DNA from: Lingula anatina | Taxonomy: Eukaryota; Brachiopoda; Lingulata; Lingulida; Lingulidae | Length of the DNA: 64,000 nucleotides | Direction: 5' to 3' | Assembly: GCF_001039355.2 (NCBI RefSeq) | Contig: NW_019773881.1 | Location: 321,924-385,923 of the forward strand | In this document: piece after piece, positions 37,284-49,759 of the stretch | How the letters are laid out: each line of letters begins with the position of its first letter | Position numbering within the stretch: the first letter of the stretch is position 1 | Position numbers and translations under genes: made by a program | Notes under the pieces: generated by a model | Database searches by the model: none | Seen by the model: only the letters and a program-made list of their open reading frames with translations | What the model was told of the DNA's origin: nothing

Positions 37284-38561
37284 ATGGGACATTTGGTGTC
37301 TCAAAGAAAACTGTTGGCGTGGTGCCAAAATCCATGGAAGCAAAACTTCATCCTGTTCACAGTATGGACGGTAATTTTGATACTGTACCTAACATTCTCT
37401 GATACTGGGAAATCACTGCTAGAATCTTGTAGTCTTTACTGGAAAAAAGTGGCACCAGTTGATTCAAATTCTACCGCCATAGCAGTTTTACGTAATGCTG
37501 ATTTATTCAGCAGCACACAACCATATTTTTATCGGAACAATGTTTCTGAAACGACCACAAGTTTCAGTTCAACCTCAGGCTTAAGCATAACTGCAAGCTC
37601 AGGCACATCTTCAAGATCGAGCCCGACAACAAGCACGAGTCCTCTCCCTACAGGCTCACCAATAGTGGACGTTTACAAAAGAGCCAAGATGGTAAAATCA
37701 GCTTGTAACATCACCGCTTCTCAAAATGCAGACGTCAAAGCTGTAACAGAACTGCTGCGAAAAAGACTTGTAGTGCCAATCCAATTCCTAATTGAGGAGA
37801 AATACAGGGTTCTTTTCTGTCAAATTTTCAAGGCCGGGTCTACAAATGTCAAACGACTGTTCATTGTAGCTAATAAACAGAAAGACAGCACCACGGATTT
37901 AGATTTTATGTCTGACAAAGCTCACGAAGTTTGGCATGAAGAAAGAACCCTATACCAGTACCTCACCCCAACTATAAAGAAATTTGAAGAAACCACAAAG
38001 CACCTGCTGGAAAATTACACTAAAGTTCTATTTGTGCGACACCCCTTTGAACGTCTCGTCTCCTATTATCGAATGATGTTTCAATTTTCTTCCTTTGAAG
38101 GTGATGATGTCAGTGGGATTTCTTGGTACCTTTTCAATCGCGTTCGGCGTCTGTATCATCGCCCAGAGGTTACACAAGATCGTTCCAAGAATCTCACCCA
38201 ACTGTTCCCTTTCCGGGATTTTATTCAGTTTGTCATTGACCACTCAAAACGTACAAAAGATGGCACCTGGAATGTTGATGGCTATACTGACACCCACTGG
38301 TTGCCTATATCAGAACAGTGCTTTCCCTGCCAGGTGCGCTATGACATCATAGGCAAATTGGAAACCTTCGATGAAGATCTTGACCAAGTAGCAAAACATG
38401 TCGGTATTCGCCAGAAAATTCTCTATCCTTCTTCTATGAAACGAAAAACTTTTGGACACGTCAAAGAGGCCTTTAAAACACTGTCGCTCAAGCAGATTGC
38501 AGAATTAAAGAGAATTTACAGCCAAGATTTTAAACTTTTTAATTATGAACATGATGAGTGA
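37284..38561 (+). CDS. HNK-1-family carbohydrate sulfotransferase, copy 4 (intact, divergent)
   Basis: 425 residues in one coding exon after the acceptor attttcag. The N-terminus differs from the other copies: a 12-residue basic/aromatic insert (RKLLAWCQNPWKQN) precedes the signal-anchor FTVWTVILILYLTF. A longer Ser/Thr-rich stem (residues about 90-125) looks suited to O-glycosylation. The catalytic half is nearly identical to copy 2, including LFVRHPFERLVSYYRMMF. The donor-binding loop reads QIFKAGSTNVKRLF, with Phe where copies 1 and 2 have Pro. The conserved C-terminus and divergent N-terminus suggest an older duplicate, perhaps with gene conversion in the 3' half. Function as a Golgi glycan sulfotransferase is inferred from family. 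Confidence 0.92.
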   Translation: MGHLVSQRKLLAWCQNPWKQNFILFTVWTVILILYLTFSDTGKSLLESCSLYWKKVAPVDSNSTAIAVLRNADLFSSTQPYFYRNNVSETTTSFSSTSGLSITASSGTSSRSSPTTSTSPLPTGSPIVDVYKRAKMVKSACNITASQNADVKAVTELLRKRLVVPIQFLIEEKYRVLFCQIFKAGSTNVKRLFIVANKQKDSTTDLDFMSDKAHEVWHEERTLYQYLTPTIKKFEETTKHLLENYTKVLFVRHPFERLVSYYRMMFQFSSFEGDDVSGISWYLFNRVRRLYHRPEVTQDRSKNLTQLFPFRDFIQFVIDHSKRTKDGTWNVDGYTDTHWLPISEQCFPCQVRYDIIGKLETFDEDLDQVAKHVGIRQKILYPSSMKRKTFGHVKEAFKTLSLKQIAELKRIYSQDFKLFNYEHDE

Positions 38562-38658
38562 GGAATACAAGGGTGCAGTGGAATGAGAGTAAGATTATCT
38601 TTTTTGACAAAAGAACAGAATATTTATTAAGCTGTAAAACGTTTTATGATATCCACTT

Positions 38659-38799
38659 TAAATTTTTTTCAGCGGTTTGGATTTTAACGGAATTAATGAC
38701 GGGTACAATTTTTTAGCATAATATGCTATTCGATAATATGCTAAAAAATTGTACCCGTCATTAATTCCGTTAAAATCCAAACCGCTGAAAAAAATTTAA
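38659..38799. repeat. Near-perfect inverted repeat, 62-bp arms, 16-base loop
   Basis: Left arm 38659-38720 and right arm 38737-38799 are reverse complements except for one extra T in the AAATTTTTTT tip. The core is CAGCGGTTTGGATTTTAACG followed by GAATTAATGACGGGTACAAT. It starts about 98 bp after the stop codon of sulfotransferase copy 4. Confidence 0.95.
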
Positions 38800-39920
38800 A
38801 AGGCAGGCATTTAACAGACGCTTCGCGCTGGTGTATGTCATACAGCCACTGAGCATAAATATTAATTGGGCGATTCGTATAATAAAAATGCGGGTCGCAG
38901 ACGGCTTCATGAAAGACGCCATAATTATGTGCTAATAACACTTTCGTCATTCCTACATATATTAAGCATATATGTTGATAATACTTAAAGCTACGGTATC
39001 TTAGTTCCCATCTGTCTCGCGCTGGTTGCCAATGATGTGGTCTGGTTACCGTTGTTTAATGAAAATATAATATCTGAAGTGCAGAAATTATTTTATTTTG
39101 CTGCTAGTGTTATGTAGAATACGGAAAAGCTGGTGATTATACAAGAATTCGGAAACAAGAGGTGAATTGCTGAAGATTCCAGGAAGTTTTTTTGTTATAT
39201 GTTTTGTGTTTTGTGTTCCTTTAATCATCCTGATTAAAATGTTGAGATACAGTGACAACTTGTTGGTAAATTGATAGCCTTGAAATAATACACCCTCTCT
39301 TTATGCCAGGTCACATTATACATTACAATACATGACTTAAGGTACTAGAAAAATGCCATTTCTTTGGTACCGTCTGCAGTTGGCTGTCTATTGTTTGAAT
39401 TTTTAAATGAACAATCTTTCATGCATGCATTATTTTGGAATAATTAAAAGTATATTCATTATTGGTCCTTTCGCTGTATAGAATAGAACTACTGGCCAGC
39501 ATGCTTTTCAGTTTTGTTGAAACCATTTATCAGGATTGTTGTGCTTTGAAAAATTCATATTTTTTAAAAAAACAGCTTCAGTAGAATTAACAACTTCAGC
39601 CACTGAAGAGAACCAGTCATTATCGTAGTACAATGACAAGTTTTACTTCAAGGGCAGATGTAGTATAGTAAGAAATAACCACCAGAATCTGAGAATCACG
39701 ATGCATTTAAACTACACAAACATGAAAATTAAAATGCAGCTGTTTATTGGTGAAGACTGCTTTCATTTCACACATCCTCAAGACTGCTCATCTTTAGCAT
39801 TGCTGCTATACAGTAATAACCGCATTTTTTGACATATCTTTATCTTGATGCATGGATGATTGTTATCAGATGGTTTATCTTTCTCTTCTGCCACAGATAA
39901 TCTAATGTATGGTTGATATT

Positions 39921-40088
39921 CAGGCCCGTAGCCAGGGGGGGTTTGGGGGGTTTGAAAGAACTGCCCCTTTTGGTGGGAAAAGGTCCACTCTGGGTAAAAT
40001 TTGATCTAGGTTCATGAAGTTTTTTATGGAAAAAGGTCCACTTTTTCAAAAAAGAACTCCCCTTATGAAATTGTTGGCTACGGGCCTG
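39921..40088. mobile_element. CAGGCCCGTAGCC element, copy in FANCA 3' region
   Basis: A 168-bp MITE with inverted ends CAGGCCCGTAGCCAGG and CAGGCCCGTAGCCAAC, flanked by the 5-bp duplication ATATT (39916-39920, 40089-40093). A related copy is at 54799-54965. Confidence 0.88.
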
Positions 40089-40257
40089 ATATTAGAAAGT
40101 TCATGAAGGAAAGCTCTTCCATCACACAGTTTTTCCTTAGGCTGAGGCTATCAAGATATCTGCATTGACCTGCCTAGAATGTCCGTTAAAGAAAACTAGT
40201 GTCAAATATTTTCTTTTCATTGTTTTTTTTTCTTTCTTTTTTTTCTTTTTGATGCCA

Positions 40258-43200
40258 TCATCCAACATCCATGTCACCAATTCTGGAACTCCTGTTAAGA
40301 CCCTTTCTCCTCTGGTACAGTCTATGTTGCAGTACAGTGTCTAAGCTCTGTATAAAGGAGTCAGTGAGGCTGGCCAGAGACAGAGGAGGTGCTAGAGATA
40401 TACATCTATCCACAGTACCACAGCTACTCTGTAACTGACTGATGTCCAGTGCCTAGAGAGAAAATGAACAGAATTTGATGAGTCTACATGAACAGATTTA
40501 ATCTTAAAATTCTTGAAATGAAACATGTTTTAAAGAATTAACACAGGTCAAATGGTGCAAGTATCCTTTATTTACATTTGTTTTGAAAAATTAATTTCAA
40601 GAAAAAAATACAGAGTTATACAGAGGACAAAGAGAGGAGAGGGAGAGAGGGAGGAAGGGAGGGAAGGAGAGACCAACAGCTTAAAAGTGATCCATGAAGC
40701 AATCAACCCACCATATTATAGGAGCTCCCAGGGAGCACATCTTGTTCTGCCTGATCATCATGCAAGTCACACATTTCTTTGTACAGTTGTAGCACGGTGA
40801 ATAATGACTGCTCCCATGCCAGTAGACCACACAGCTGCTCATCTGAAGCACCCTGCAAGATCCTGAAGAAGAAGCAATACCAACATCACACCACAAATTA
40901 CCTTCACAAAACATTAACATCAGGCAACCTGATTAAATAATCCATCACACTTCTACACTGGATTCTGGTGTGAAATAACCGTTCATGTGACCAAGGTCCA
41001 GAAGTGCTGGACCCAAATGTTGCGTTTGACTGATGTAATTTAGTACATAAGTTAAGAATATTCTATTTTATCATCTTATCTACTATATCTTATCAACTAT
41101 GAAAAAAAACTATTTTATACTAAAAGGCAACCTTTTAGCATTTTCAGTATATTTTTATTTTTTAATTTTCATTTAACTGTAGCTTAGTCTTTTTAAGGTA
41201 ACTCAAGTTATCTGAATTGTTTCACAGATTTAAAAGAGAAATGTGTTCAACAATGCCACATGGGCAGTGGAATTAATGGACATCTTGTGTCACACAATCT
41301 ACCTAAATACAAGGAGACACTGACATCTTGTGTCACAAAACCTACCTGATTACAAGCAGACACTGACATCTTGTGTCACACAACCTACCTAAATACAAGG
41401 AGACACTGACATCTTGTGTCACACAACCTACCTAAATACAAGGAGACACTGACATCTTGTGACATAATCTGGAAATACTGAAGTCTGCAGCACTGTAGAA
41501 TGTTGTGAACTAAACACTGTCAGTAACGAAGGGCTTGCTGTCAGCACTGTTAACATAGCTTCCTGGTAGCTTTCATCTTGATGACACTGAAGTATTGGAA
41601 AATAAATGATAATTAGATTATACTTTAAAGTTAATGCAAATCATTTGCAGAAATTAAAGTTAGTGATATATTTATAGATGTATGCATCAAACACTCCTTG
41701 AAATCACTATCTCTCTCTCTCTGCTCATCATCTCCCTTCTGTCCCTCATTTTTATTGTCTGATTTCACTCTCTCCTCCTCCATCTACAGTACTTCCCTTG
41801 TAATATGATCCATTCACCAGCTTCTATCTCTCTCCCCTTCTCTCTCTCCCTCTCATTTCCAAAAAAATGTGTCTTCCTACCTCTGAGAAACAGGTGCTGT
41901 ATGTGACTTGAGCAACCAAGCAGGAAAAACACATTTCTAAAACCTTGAAAAAGACCAACAAAGTTAGTGGTTCAGTGGCTATATTTTATACATGAAAGTG
42001 TATGAACATGTAGATCCAAACTGATGCACAATTCATTCACATTTTATTTATCAAGTGATAAAATTGAGTCAAAATTATAAGATGGAAAATTTAATTCTCT
42101 TCTGAAAGAAGATTTTTGTGTACCTCAAAGGATTCTCCTGGAGCCTTCAAAGACTGATGAACTTTTTCCGTAAATAAAGACAAGTACCTGAAACACAGTT
42201 TAAGCAGTATACAATCTTTATTTTACACACAGCCAACATTGACATCAAGGAGGGCGCACATGCAGACATTTTTATCAAGGGGTTTTTAAAAAAAAAACTT
42301 TGTTAGAGCTCCTTGTTTTAATATTCAGAAACACAAAAAATTCAAACAGATTCAGCGAGATCTGAACAAAATGGATACCCAAGACTCTTTAAATACCGTC
42401 TTTCAATTCATTTTAGTCAGCAAAAATGTAAGACTTTGTAAATACTGTTTTTCAATTCCAATTTACCTATGCCCGGCAGATGCACAGACAGCAAAGATGG
42501 CTGCCCCAGATATCCACGGTTCAGGGCACGGTGGCTCCAGTGAGAGTGTCTGCCCCAGCAGTCTGAAAGTGAAAATTATCCACTACATGTATATTACGGA
42601 CAATTTTACGACAAAACTCATTTCATGACAAAGTTTTTAACAGAGTGTATAACTTTTCATTTTAGTCATGTTTAATGATAAATCGGTATTCCTGTAGAGA
42701 TATATACAACTATTTTATACATAAAAGGAGTGTTATAAAAGGTTTTTTAAAAAAAAACTTTGTTAGAGCTCCTTGTTTTAATATTCAGAAACACAAAAAA
42801 TTCAAACAGATTCAGCGAGATCTGAACAAAATGGATACCCAAGACTCTTTAAATACCGTCTTTCAATTCATTTTAGTCAGCAAAAATGTAAGACTTTGTA
42901 AATACTGTTTTATACATAAAAGGAGTGTTATAAAAGGCAGTACTTATATTTTCTGCTCTGTTTTGTGGCTTACACAATAACTTTTACACAACCACACTTT
43001 TAAATAAAAAGTCTACATCTCAATTTCACGTGCAAAACTACTACAAATAACAGTAAATAAGGTTTTCTCAAAGCATAAGGACCGAAATAATTTTTTTACA
43101 CCATTTGGTCTTAACTTTGTATGTATCTATTGATTTGTGACAGCAATACCAAAACAATCAATCAATCAATCAATCAATCAACCAACCAACCAACCAACCA

Positions 43201-46200
43201 GTCAGTCAGTCAGTCAGTCAATCAATGTGAACTTACTCTGTTGCCCACATGTACACAGAACGTAGTCTGTTGAAGATAACGAAATGTTCACTACTGGAAC
43301 CATGGCTGCTGCATAACTCCCTACCCAAAGCCCCTTCAACCACTGGATAGTGCATCTAACATTTCAAAATAATAATAAATATATAAATGCATTTGACTAA
43401 AAGAAAATTTTAAAAAAAATTCAGTTTCTATCATAAATTAACTTCATCTATAGTCTACATAATAAAGGCAATTGGGTATGGCAAAGCTCTCAAAAAAAAG
43501 CTTTCAGTTTCTAGCCATGAGCATCAGTTTAATATAATTAGACAATGTGAAACAGCATGGATATTTCAAACATATATTATATCTGCATGAAGTGTGTTCA
43601 TGTTGACAATATTATGTCTATTATAATAAAATATTCACTATCATATCATAGGCATTATATGAGGGTTAAAACTCAGGTAAAACATTGGCTTAAGTATATT
43701 ACTGAACAAAATGTGTATACGTACCTGCAGTCAAAAGCGATACAAATCTCATCAAATATTAATAAGTTTAAGGCAACAGACTTTGTAGTAGCAAATATAT
43801 AATATGCCATATGCTGCCTTAAACAAAAACATCATATTATGACTGCATCTTTTATTCATTTACAGTGAGTCTTTGTATTGATTTCTATGGAAAATAAGAA
43901 GGGATATCAACAGAATTCTATATGGTGTTCAAAAACGTCTCATTTATTCTTTACATTGAGCTTTTTCAAGACTTTTTTCTTTTTCAGTTAATCTTAAAAT
44001 AGACATTTAAATACCTTTGAATCATCAAATTAATTTAATTCAGTACCAAAACAATGTTTTGGGAACAGACTTAATTCATTTTGATCCAGTTGAATAATTT
44101 AGTAATCAGTTGATTTAGGAAACAATTTAATTAAGCAGCCAGAATTAACATGTAAATAGTTAACCGTTGCCTAATTATACTTAATCTTGGCATGCACACA
44201 CATGCACACACACTCACACGGGTACATATGAAAATTAATATCTAACTTACCACTGCCATGATGTGCACAATGAATTTGTTAAAAAACACAAGAAAAAGTT
44301 AAACACAATAAATACAGAAAAATAAATCATCTGTTAATTGTGTTAGGAAAATTGAAACAGAATCATAGACCCCATTCCCATAGATTTTAGATCGATCTAT
44401 CCCTGTGGGGAGTCTCACTAGATTACTGTCAGCTTAGCTGGCTTAAGCGTCTGTCCCACCTACTAAAAGCTGTAAGGGGGTAATTAACTATGGTGCGTGC
44501 TCGGCCGACTGCAATTTAGTGTGAACCCCCAGGGAGTTAGGTTGATCTAAATCTAAATCTCTGGATTGATCTAAATCTCTGGGAATGCACTCATAGAAAA
44601 AGTATGAATAAAAATAAAATAAAAATGAAATAGTATCACTTACTATCAAGGAGACCACTATAAGTGGAGACTTTCCAAAACCTTGATTCAGTACAGCGCT
44701 GTTTAAACTTTGGCTTCTTTGTGAGCACAATGACAGTAATCCCTGGAGTAAGATGAAATTTAACATAATTTTTAAATCTCTGATGAAAAGAGTTACATGA
44801 TCTGTTGTTTGAAGAAACTTGTATTTTAACTTCAGCTATGTAAAACTTATTAAATTTTTGCCCAGAATAAAATATTGATACCTGAATAAATATTGATAAA
44901 TGCATAGATATTATTATTATTCAATGAATAGCATAGAATACAAGTTAACATCCAGGAATGTGAGCTCAGACAAAATTTGAAATGTCAAGATGTCATCACC
45001 AAACAAAACACAATACAACATAATTGCTAATCTTGTAAAAATATTATACTTACCCTCACAAAGTAAAGAGTCAGAGACCAAGGTAAAACTATACCTTCGC
45101 AACAAAAATTTCTCTGAAATTGACAAATTGAAGAGCTTTCTGACCATCTACTTAACAAGAACATGCATATTTCATTTTTTGTATAACCTTAAATATAATA
45201 TTTCTTAAGATTCTTAAAATTCAAATAATTTTGACTATAAAGGCCTTATCAATGGATAAGATCTGTTAGATAACCTTTCTTGAAGCATAAATTCATTCAA
45301 AAAGAATTCATTTCCCAATAAGAATAAGCCGCTGTAAGTCTTGCCTTCCTTCATTATTATTATTATTTTTACTGGTATTTTTATTATTGAGTATGTTATA
45401 TTTAAAAACGTGATTGTTAATTACTTTATATCTTACCACGTATGTGTTTATTAAGTGTACAGAGGCCTCCAGAGTAGCTACAGTAAATGTGCTGCTCCAC
45501 AACTCATCAACGTAGAATAGGTATGGAGACAATGACGCAGCCACTCTGTAGATAAAAACAAGAAAAATATAAATAAAAACAAAAACTTGATTTTGTAATA
45601 AGTGGAGGCAAAATTTGTCTTTGATAAACTTGCCATATCCATTTCAGTTGTGTTGCCTCATTTTCTTTTTCATGTTTTTTAAATCCTACTTGGTATGTTC
45701 GTACTTATAAAAAGGCTCTTTTTAGTACTCCTTTGAAAGATTTTGCATATCATTAAACTTGAAAACCTCCAGAAAGTAAAAAGTTGAAATGAAGAATGCA
45801 CAAGGATAATTCTTTCTATTCTTTTTCCCTTTTCAAAAATCTATTTTCACCAAATGCCTACCTCAGACAAGAACAGAGATCAGCTTGCATGTTGAGCTTA
45901 TCTTGCTCTCCATACTGTGCCAACCTGTGTGTGATGGTGAACAGCAACCATGACTTGTCTTGGGTGGAAGCTGCCTCTACAGTACTGCTTGAAAGGTACT
46001 GAGACAGTTCCTGGATATGATATCAATTCAAATGTTTAAATTTTATTAATTATCAGAACTGTTTAACCATCAAGTCCGATACAAATTAATTTAAAAGAAA
46101 GGACAAACCATCATTGCTATTTTATAGTAATTATAAAATATATATCATTGTTATTTTATAGTAATTATAAAATATATATTATTATATTACAACCATGTTA

Positions 46201-46754
46201 AAGTAGCTTCATCAAGGCAAATCTCACCTGCAGAACTAACACCAACTCAGATCTTGTGCTGTTCTTTGGTTTGGAACAAAGGAGANCTCACGGTGATGAT
46301 GACAGCCAATGTCAGAAACTCTGAGATTTCTATGGGGAAAAAAACAGTTATTTCTCCTCAAAACTAAACTCAAATGCACATGCAACTTTATAGTTATTAA
46401 TGTATCGCACATGTAGTAAAATAATTAAGAATGGAATAAAAAAAAACATTAAAAAATTGTCTGAATTATCATATCTAAAATTTTATGTAAAAAGATTTAC
46501 AAAATTGTATGTAGAATTCCAAAGACAAGTTTGAAGGAATGTCCAAAGAAATGTTTAAAGATAACCTTCACTGAAACATAACTACTGAAGTGTGTAATAA
46601 AAATGGTTTGTTCTTAACATACCCATTCAAGTCATGGTCAATAATTCCATTAAATAACACAGTCACAGCTTCTCTAATGTTTCCTCCACAGCCGCCATCT
46701 TGCACAGGTTTTGGAATAAAGACGGAGTGTAGAACCCATCTGTAGTAGTCTAGT
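40258..46754 (-). CDS. FANCA: FANCA exons 27-39: C-terminal helical region
   Basis: Exon 27: [14 protein letters not shown] and [20 protein letters not shown]. Exon 28 contains a single N (46286); the frames on its two sides differ by one base, so at least one base is missing. Exons 31-32 join as [20 protein letters not shown] then [10 protein letters not shown], matching human RNFC...HFFRGLLNACLRS. Exon 34: [18 protein letters not shown] (human PDWLSAAALHFAIQQ). Exon 37 ends in a 43-bp minisatellite. For exon 38, phase selects the acceptor ttcttcag|GATCTTG rather than ttgcag|GGTGC 10 bases on. Exon 39 ends at TGA, 40258. C-terminal helices bind partners such as FANCG in other animals only in part; I see no separate motif. 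Confidence 0.87.
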
Positions 46755-49716
46755 CTGGACAGAGAGAGAGAGTTGTAAATAAATGTTTACCAAAGCACAG
46801 ATAGGCCAGGGGTATACTGGATGTGGCCAACAACTACAGCATAAGATAGATCAAATTATAATTTTGGCAATTTTATATAATGTACAAAAAGTGACTTGAC
46901 CTTTAAATTCACTTTGACGAATCAGACTAAATGACTGACTGAATCTATCCTTCAAGAAACAACTCACAAAACAAGTGGCTTTTATTTCTCAATTTAAATA
47001 TGTAACCGAGGCACGACAACAAATGTATTGTCCTTTTAGAAAAATCTTTATTCGTACTATCTACACAGCCGATCACTGGTGCATCTCACTTTGAATTACG
47101 CGCCAACCGCTTTTATAGTCCAGGGTCACATGACCCACGTGACATAAAAAGGGCGCTAACACCAGTATGCATATTCATATCACATATTTATATACAAGAG
47201 CTATTTATAATAAGGCACTTATATCAATGTACGCTACAATATACTATTACATATATATATATATTTATACCTGTGAATACATGAAATACATGTACCCTAT
47301 TACAAATAAATAAATAAATAAATAAATAAATAAAGTCATATTGTCAAGCCGATTTAAGCCATGCTTTAAAAGTAAAAAACATGCAAAATGAATTGCGTTT
47401 ATCATAATGAAAGCAAATGGCCACTTCCTATCACTGCAGTTCGCTTATCGATCTAACAGAAATGTTGAAGATGCAATTAATCTGTGCCTACACACTGTAC
47501 TACAACACTTAGATAACAAAAATTCTTATGCAAGGATTTTATTTATTGACTACAGTTCAGCTTTTAACACAATTGTGCCAAAAAAACTATATCTGAAACT
47601 TTTAAACCATCTTAAGCTACCTGTCTTTATTTGTGACTGGATTTTAGACTTTCTTTTAGATAGAAGACAATCTGTTAAATTAAAGTCGGCTCTTTTAGCT
47701 CAAAAACAACAGTCTTAAATACCGGTGCACCACAGGGATGCGTCCTTTCACCTTGTCTTTACTCCCTTTTTACCTATGATTGTACTAGTGTAAGCGACGG
47801 GACTTTTCTCATGAAATTTGCAGGTGATACTATGCTTGTGGGGCTAGTTACTGATAACGACGAGAGTACATATAGAGAATCTGTTGAATCGGTGTTAAGC
47901 TGGTGCGAGAGTAATGATCTTATCTTGAACGTAGCTAAAACCAAAGAAATGATAGTGGATTTTAGAAGGAATCAGAATGTAAAGGTACCACTCACCATTG
48001 GTAATGTTGAAGTTAGTAGAGTAGAGGAATTTAAACTACTAGGTATACACCTTAACAGTAAATTGAATTGGAAAGATAACACCGCAAAGAGTGTAAAGAA
48101 GGCACGACAAAGACTGTATTTTTTAAGATCATTGAGAACTTTTACTGATAGCGTGCCTATTTTAGTCAATTTTTACAGGTGTGTAATTGAAAGCATTCTA
48201 GCGTACGGAATTATAATATGGTATAGTGGAACAGCTGGGGAGGAAAGGAAGAAATTAACAAACATTGTAAAAACTGCAAGCAGGATTATTGGGCAGGATG
48301 ATATTTTTAAAGACAGGATGGAGAAAAGAATTGTCAACACCATGAAAGACTCTTTCCATCCTGCAACATCTCTTTTTACTTTTTTACCAAGCAACAGTAG
48401 ACTTTTAACTTTTAAAGGCAGTAAACGCTTTTTAAACAGCTTTTATCCAAGTGCAGTGACGCATTTTAATTTGATCTCAAAACTAAATTCTTAATTTATT
48501 TATTTATTGTATTATTTTATTATTTTACTCTGTATATTGCTCCAAAAGGAAAATGATTTCCGATTTTTATAATTGGCTAAATAAACTCTTATCTTATCTT
48601 ATCTTATCTACGGAATCAGTGTGCAGGGATATTAGAGAGTTCTACCACTACTCATACCTCTGTAATTCATCCAGGCAGTCCTCTGAGGGTTGAACCTGTA
48701 GCTCTAGCCCCACCCAGTCTCTTAATTTAAACTGGCAAATTTAAAAAAAAAAAAAAATTTTTTTTCATATCATATAACTTATGTTTAAACATTCAATTCT
48801 CAGTAGTTGCAAATGAATTAAAGCATGAGAAACAAACTTCCTAAAATATAACTACACTTTTAACTTTTAAAAAGTTAAGGAAAATACTTTTAGTTAAAAA
48901 ATTAATTCTTTAAAACTTTGAAATATTTTCCACTACATAAAGTGGCTTTATATGGCCATTTCTTCTTTATCATCTTAATATCCTAAAAACAATCAATTGA
49001 CTACAAAAATAAATTCTAAGCAAATCTATTGACCATAAAATTTCATGAATATCCCCCCATTATAACATATAACACACAATCAAGGCGTTTCTCTGTACCT
49101 GGGTTAAGCCAAGAAGTTCCTGCACTTTGCCAGACCTGTACAGTCCCACAACAAGTGCTTCAAATGTCTCTGTGGAGAGGAGAACATCTCCAAACATACG
49201 ACAGCTTCTCCTGGCTGCAGCATAGCATCTGGGAACCAGGAAGGAGAGCTACAACACAAACAAAATGTAGAATGTATTACCTTTAAAAATTACTGAATAT
49301 TTTAAAGAAAAAGAGAGATAAATAATTATGGTTTAATACTTTAAAAAGAAGCTTATTGCTCATTGCATGTTGAATTTGCTCTCTTTATTAATAGTATAAT
49401 TAAAGCTTGTATGGCATAAATAAGAAGTAAAGCACTGCTGTTTCTTTGCATGAAAACAATTTTCAATAAATATTTTCATAGAATAACAAAATATTTTTAA
49501 AAACTTCACCAACCCTAAAAGCCCTGATATATCAGATATTCAATATAAAGATTTTTTTAAAATTTGAACTGCATACCTTGACTAAGAGAGATGCTGGTAT
49601 TACAGCTGACTTGGCATCCATGTAGAACAAATAAAACTGGGTGCGACTCTCTAACGCATGCTTCAGGTAATATGTTATGAGCCTTAAAAATTGAGAAAAA
49701 AATGTCCTCCAAACAT

Positions 49717-49759
<43 letters not shown>

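Larger units (their letters stand above)
38562..40257. other. Region between sulfotransferase copy 4 and FANCA 3' end
   Basis: Convergent ends of the two genes. It contains a near-perfect inverted repeat at 38659-38799 and the CAGGCCCGTAGCC element at 39921-40088. A possible FANCA polyadenylation signal (AATAAA on the minus strand) lies at 39743-39748. No other coding exon is seen. Confidence 0.55.

Noticed and set aside
40690-40920. Alternative reading of FANCA exon 38 from the acceptor ttgcag
   Set aside because: It gives a Cys-rich frame without FANCA similarity; the acceptor 10 bases upstream gives the right phase and a helical sequence.
42371-42980. Two similar frames starting [13 protein letters not shown]
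   Set aside because: They come from the 165-bp duplicated intron block and have no splice or domain support.
43155-43225. CRISPR-like array
   Set aside because: Eukaryotic microsatellite with no spacers. The 43-bp minisatellite at 41279 was rejected as CRISPR for the same reason.
44225-44295. Possible FANCA exon with donor GCAGTG|gtaagtt on the minus strand
   Set aside because: Exon 32 (44644) joins exon 33 (43355) in phase and matches human FANCA without it.
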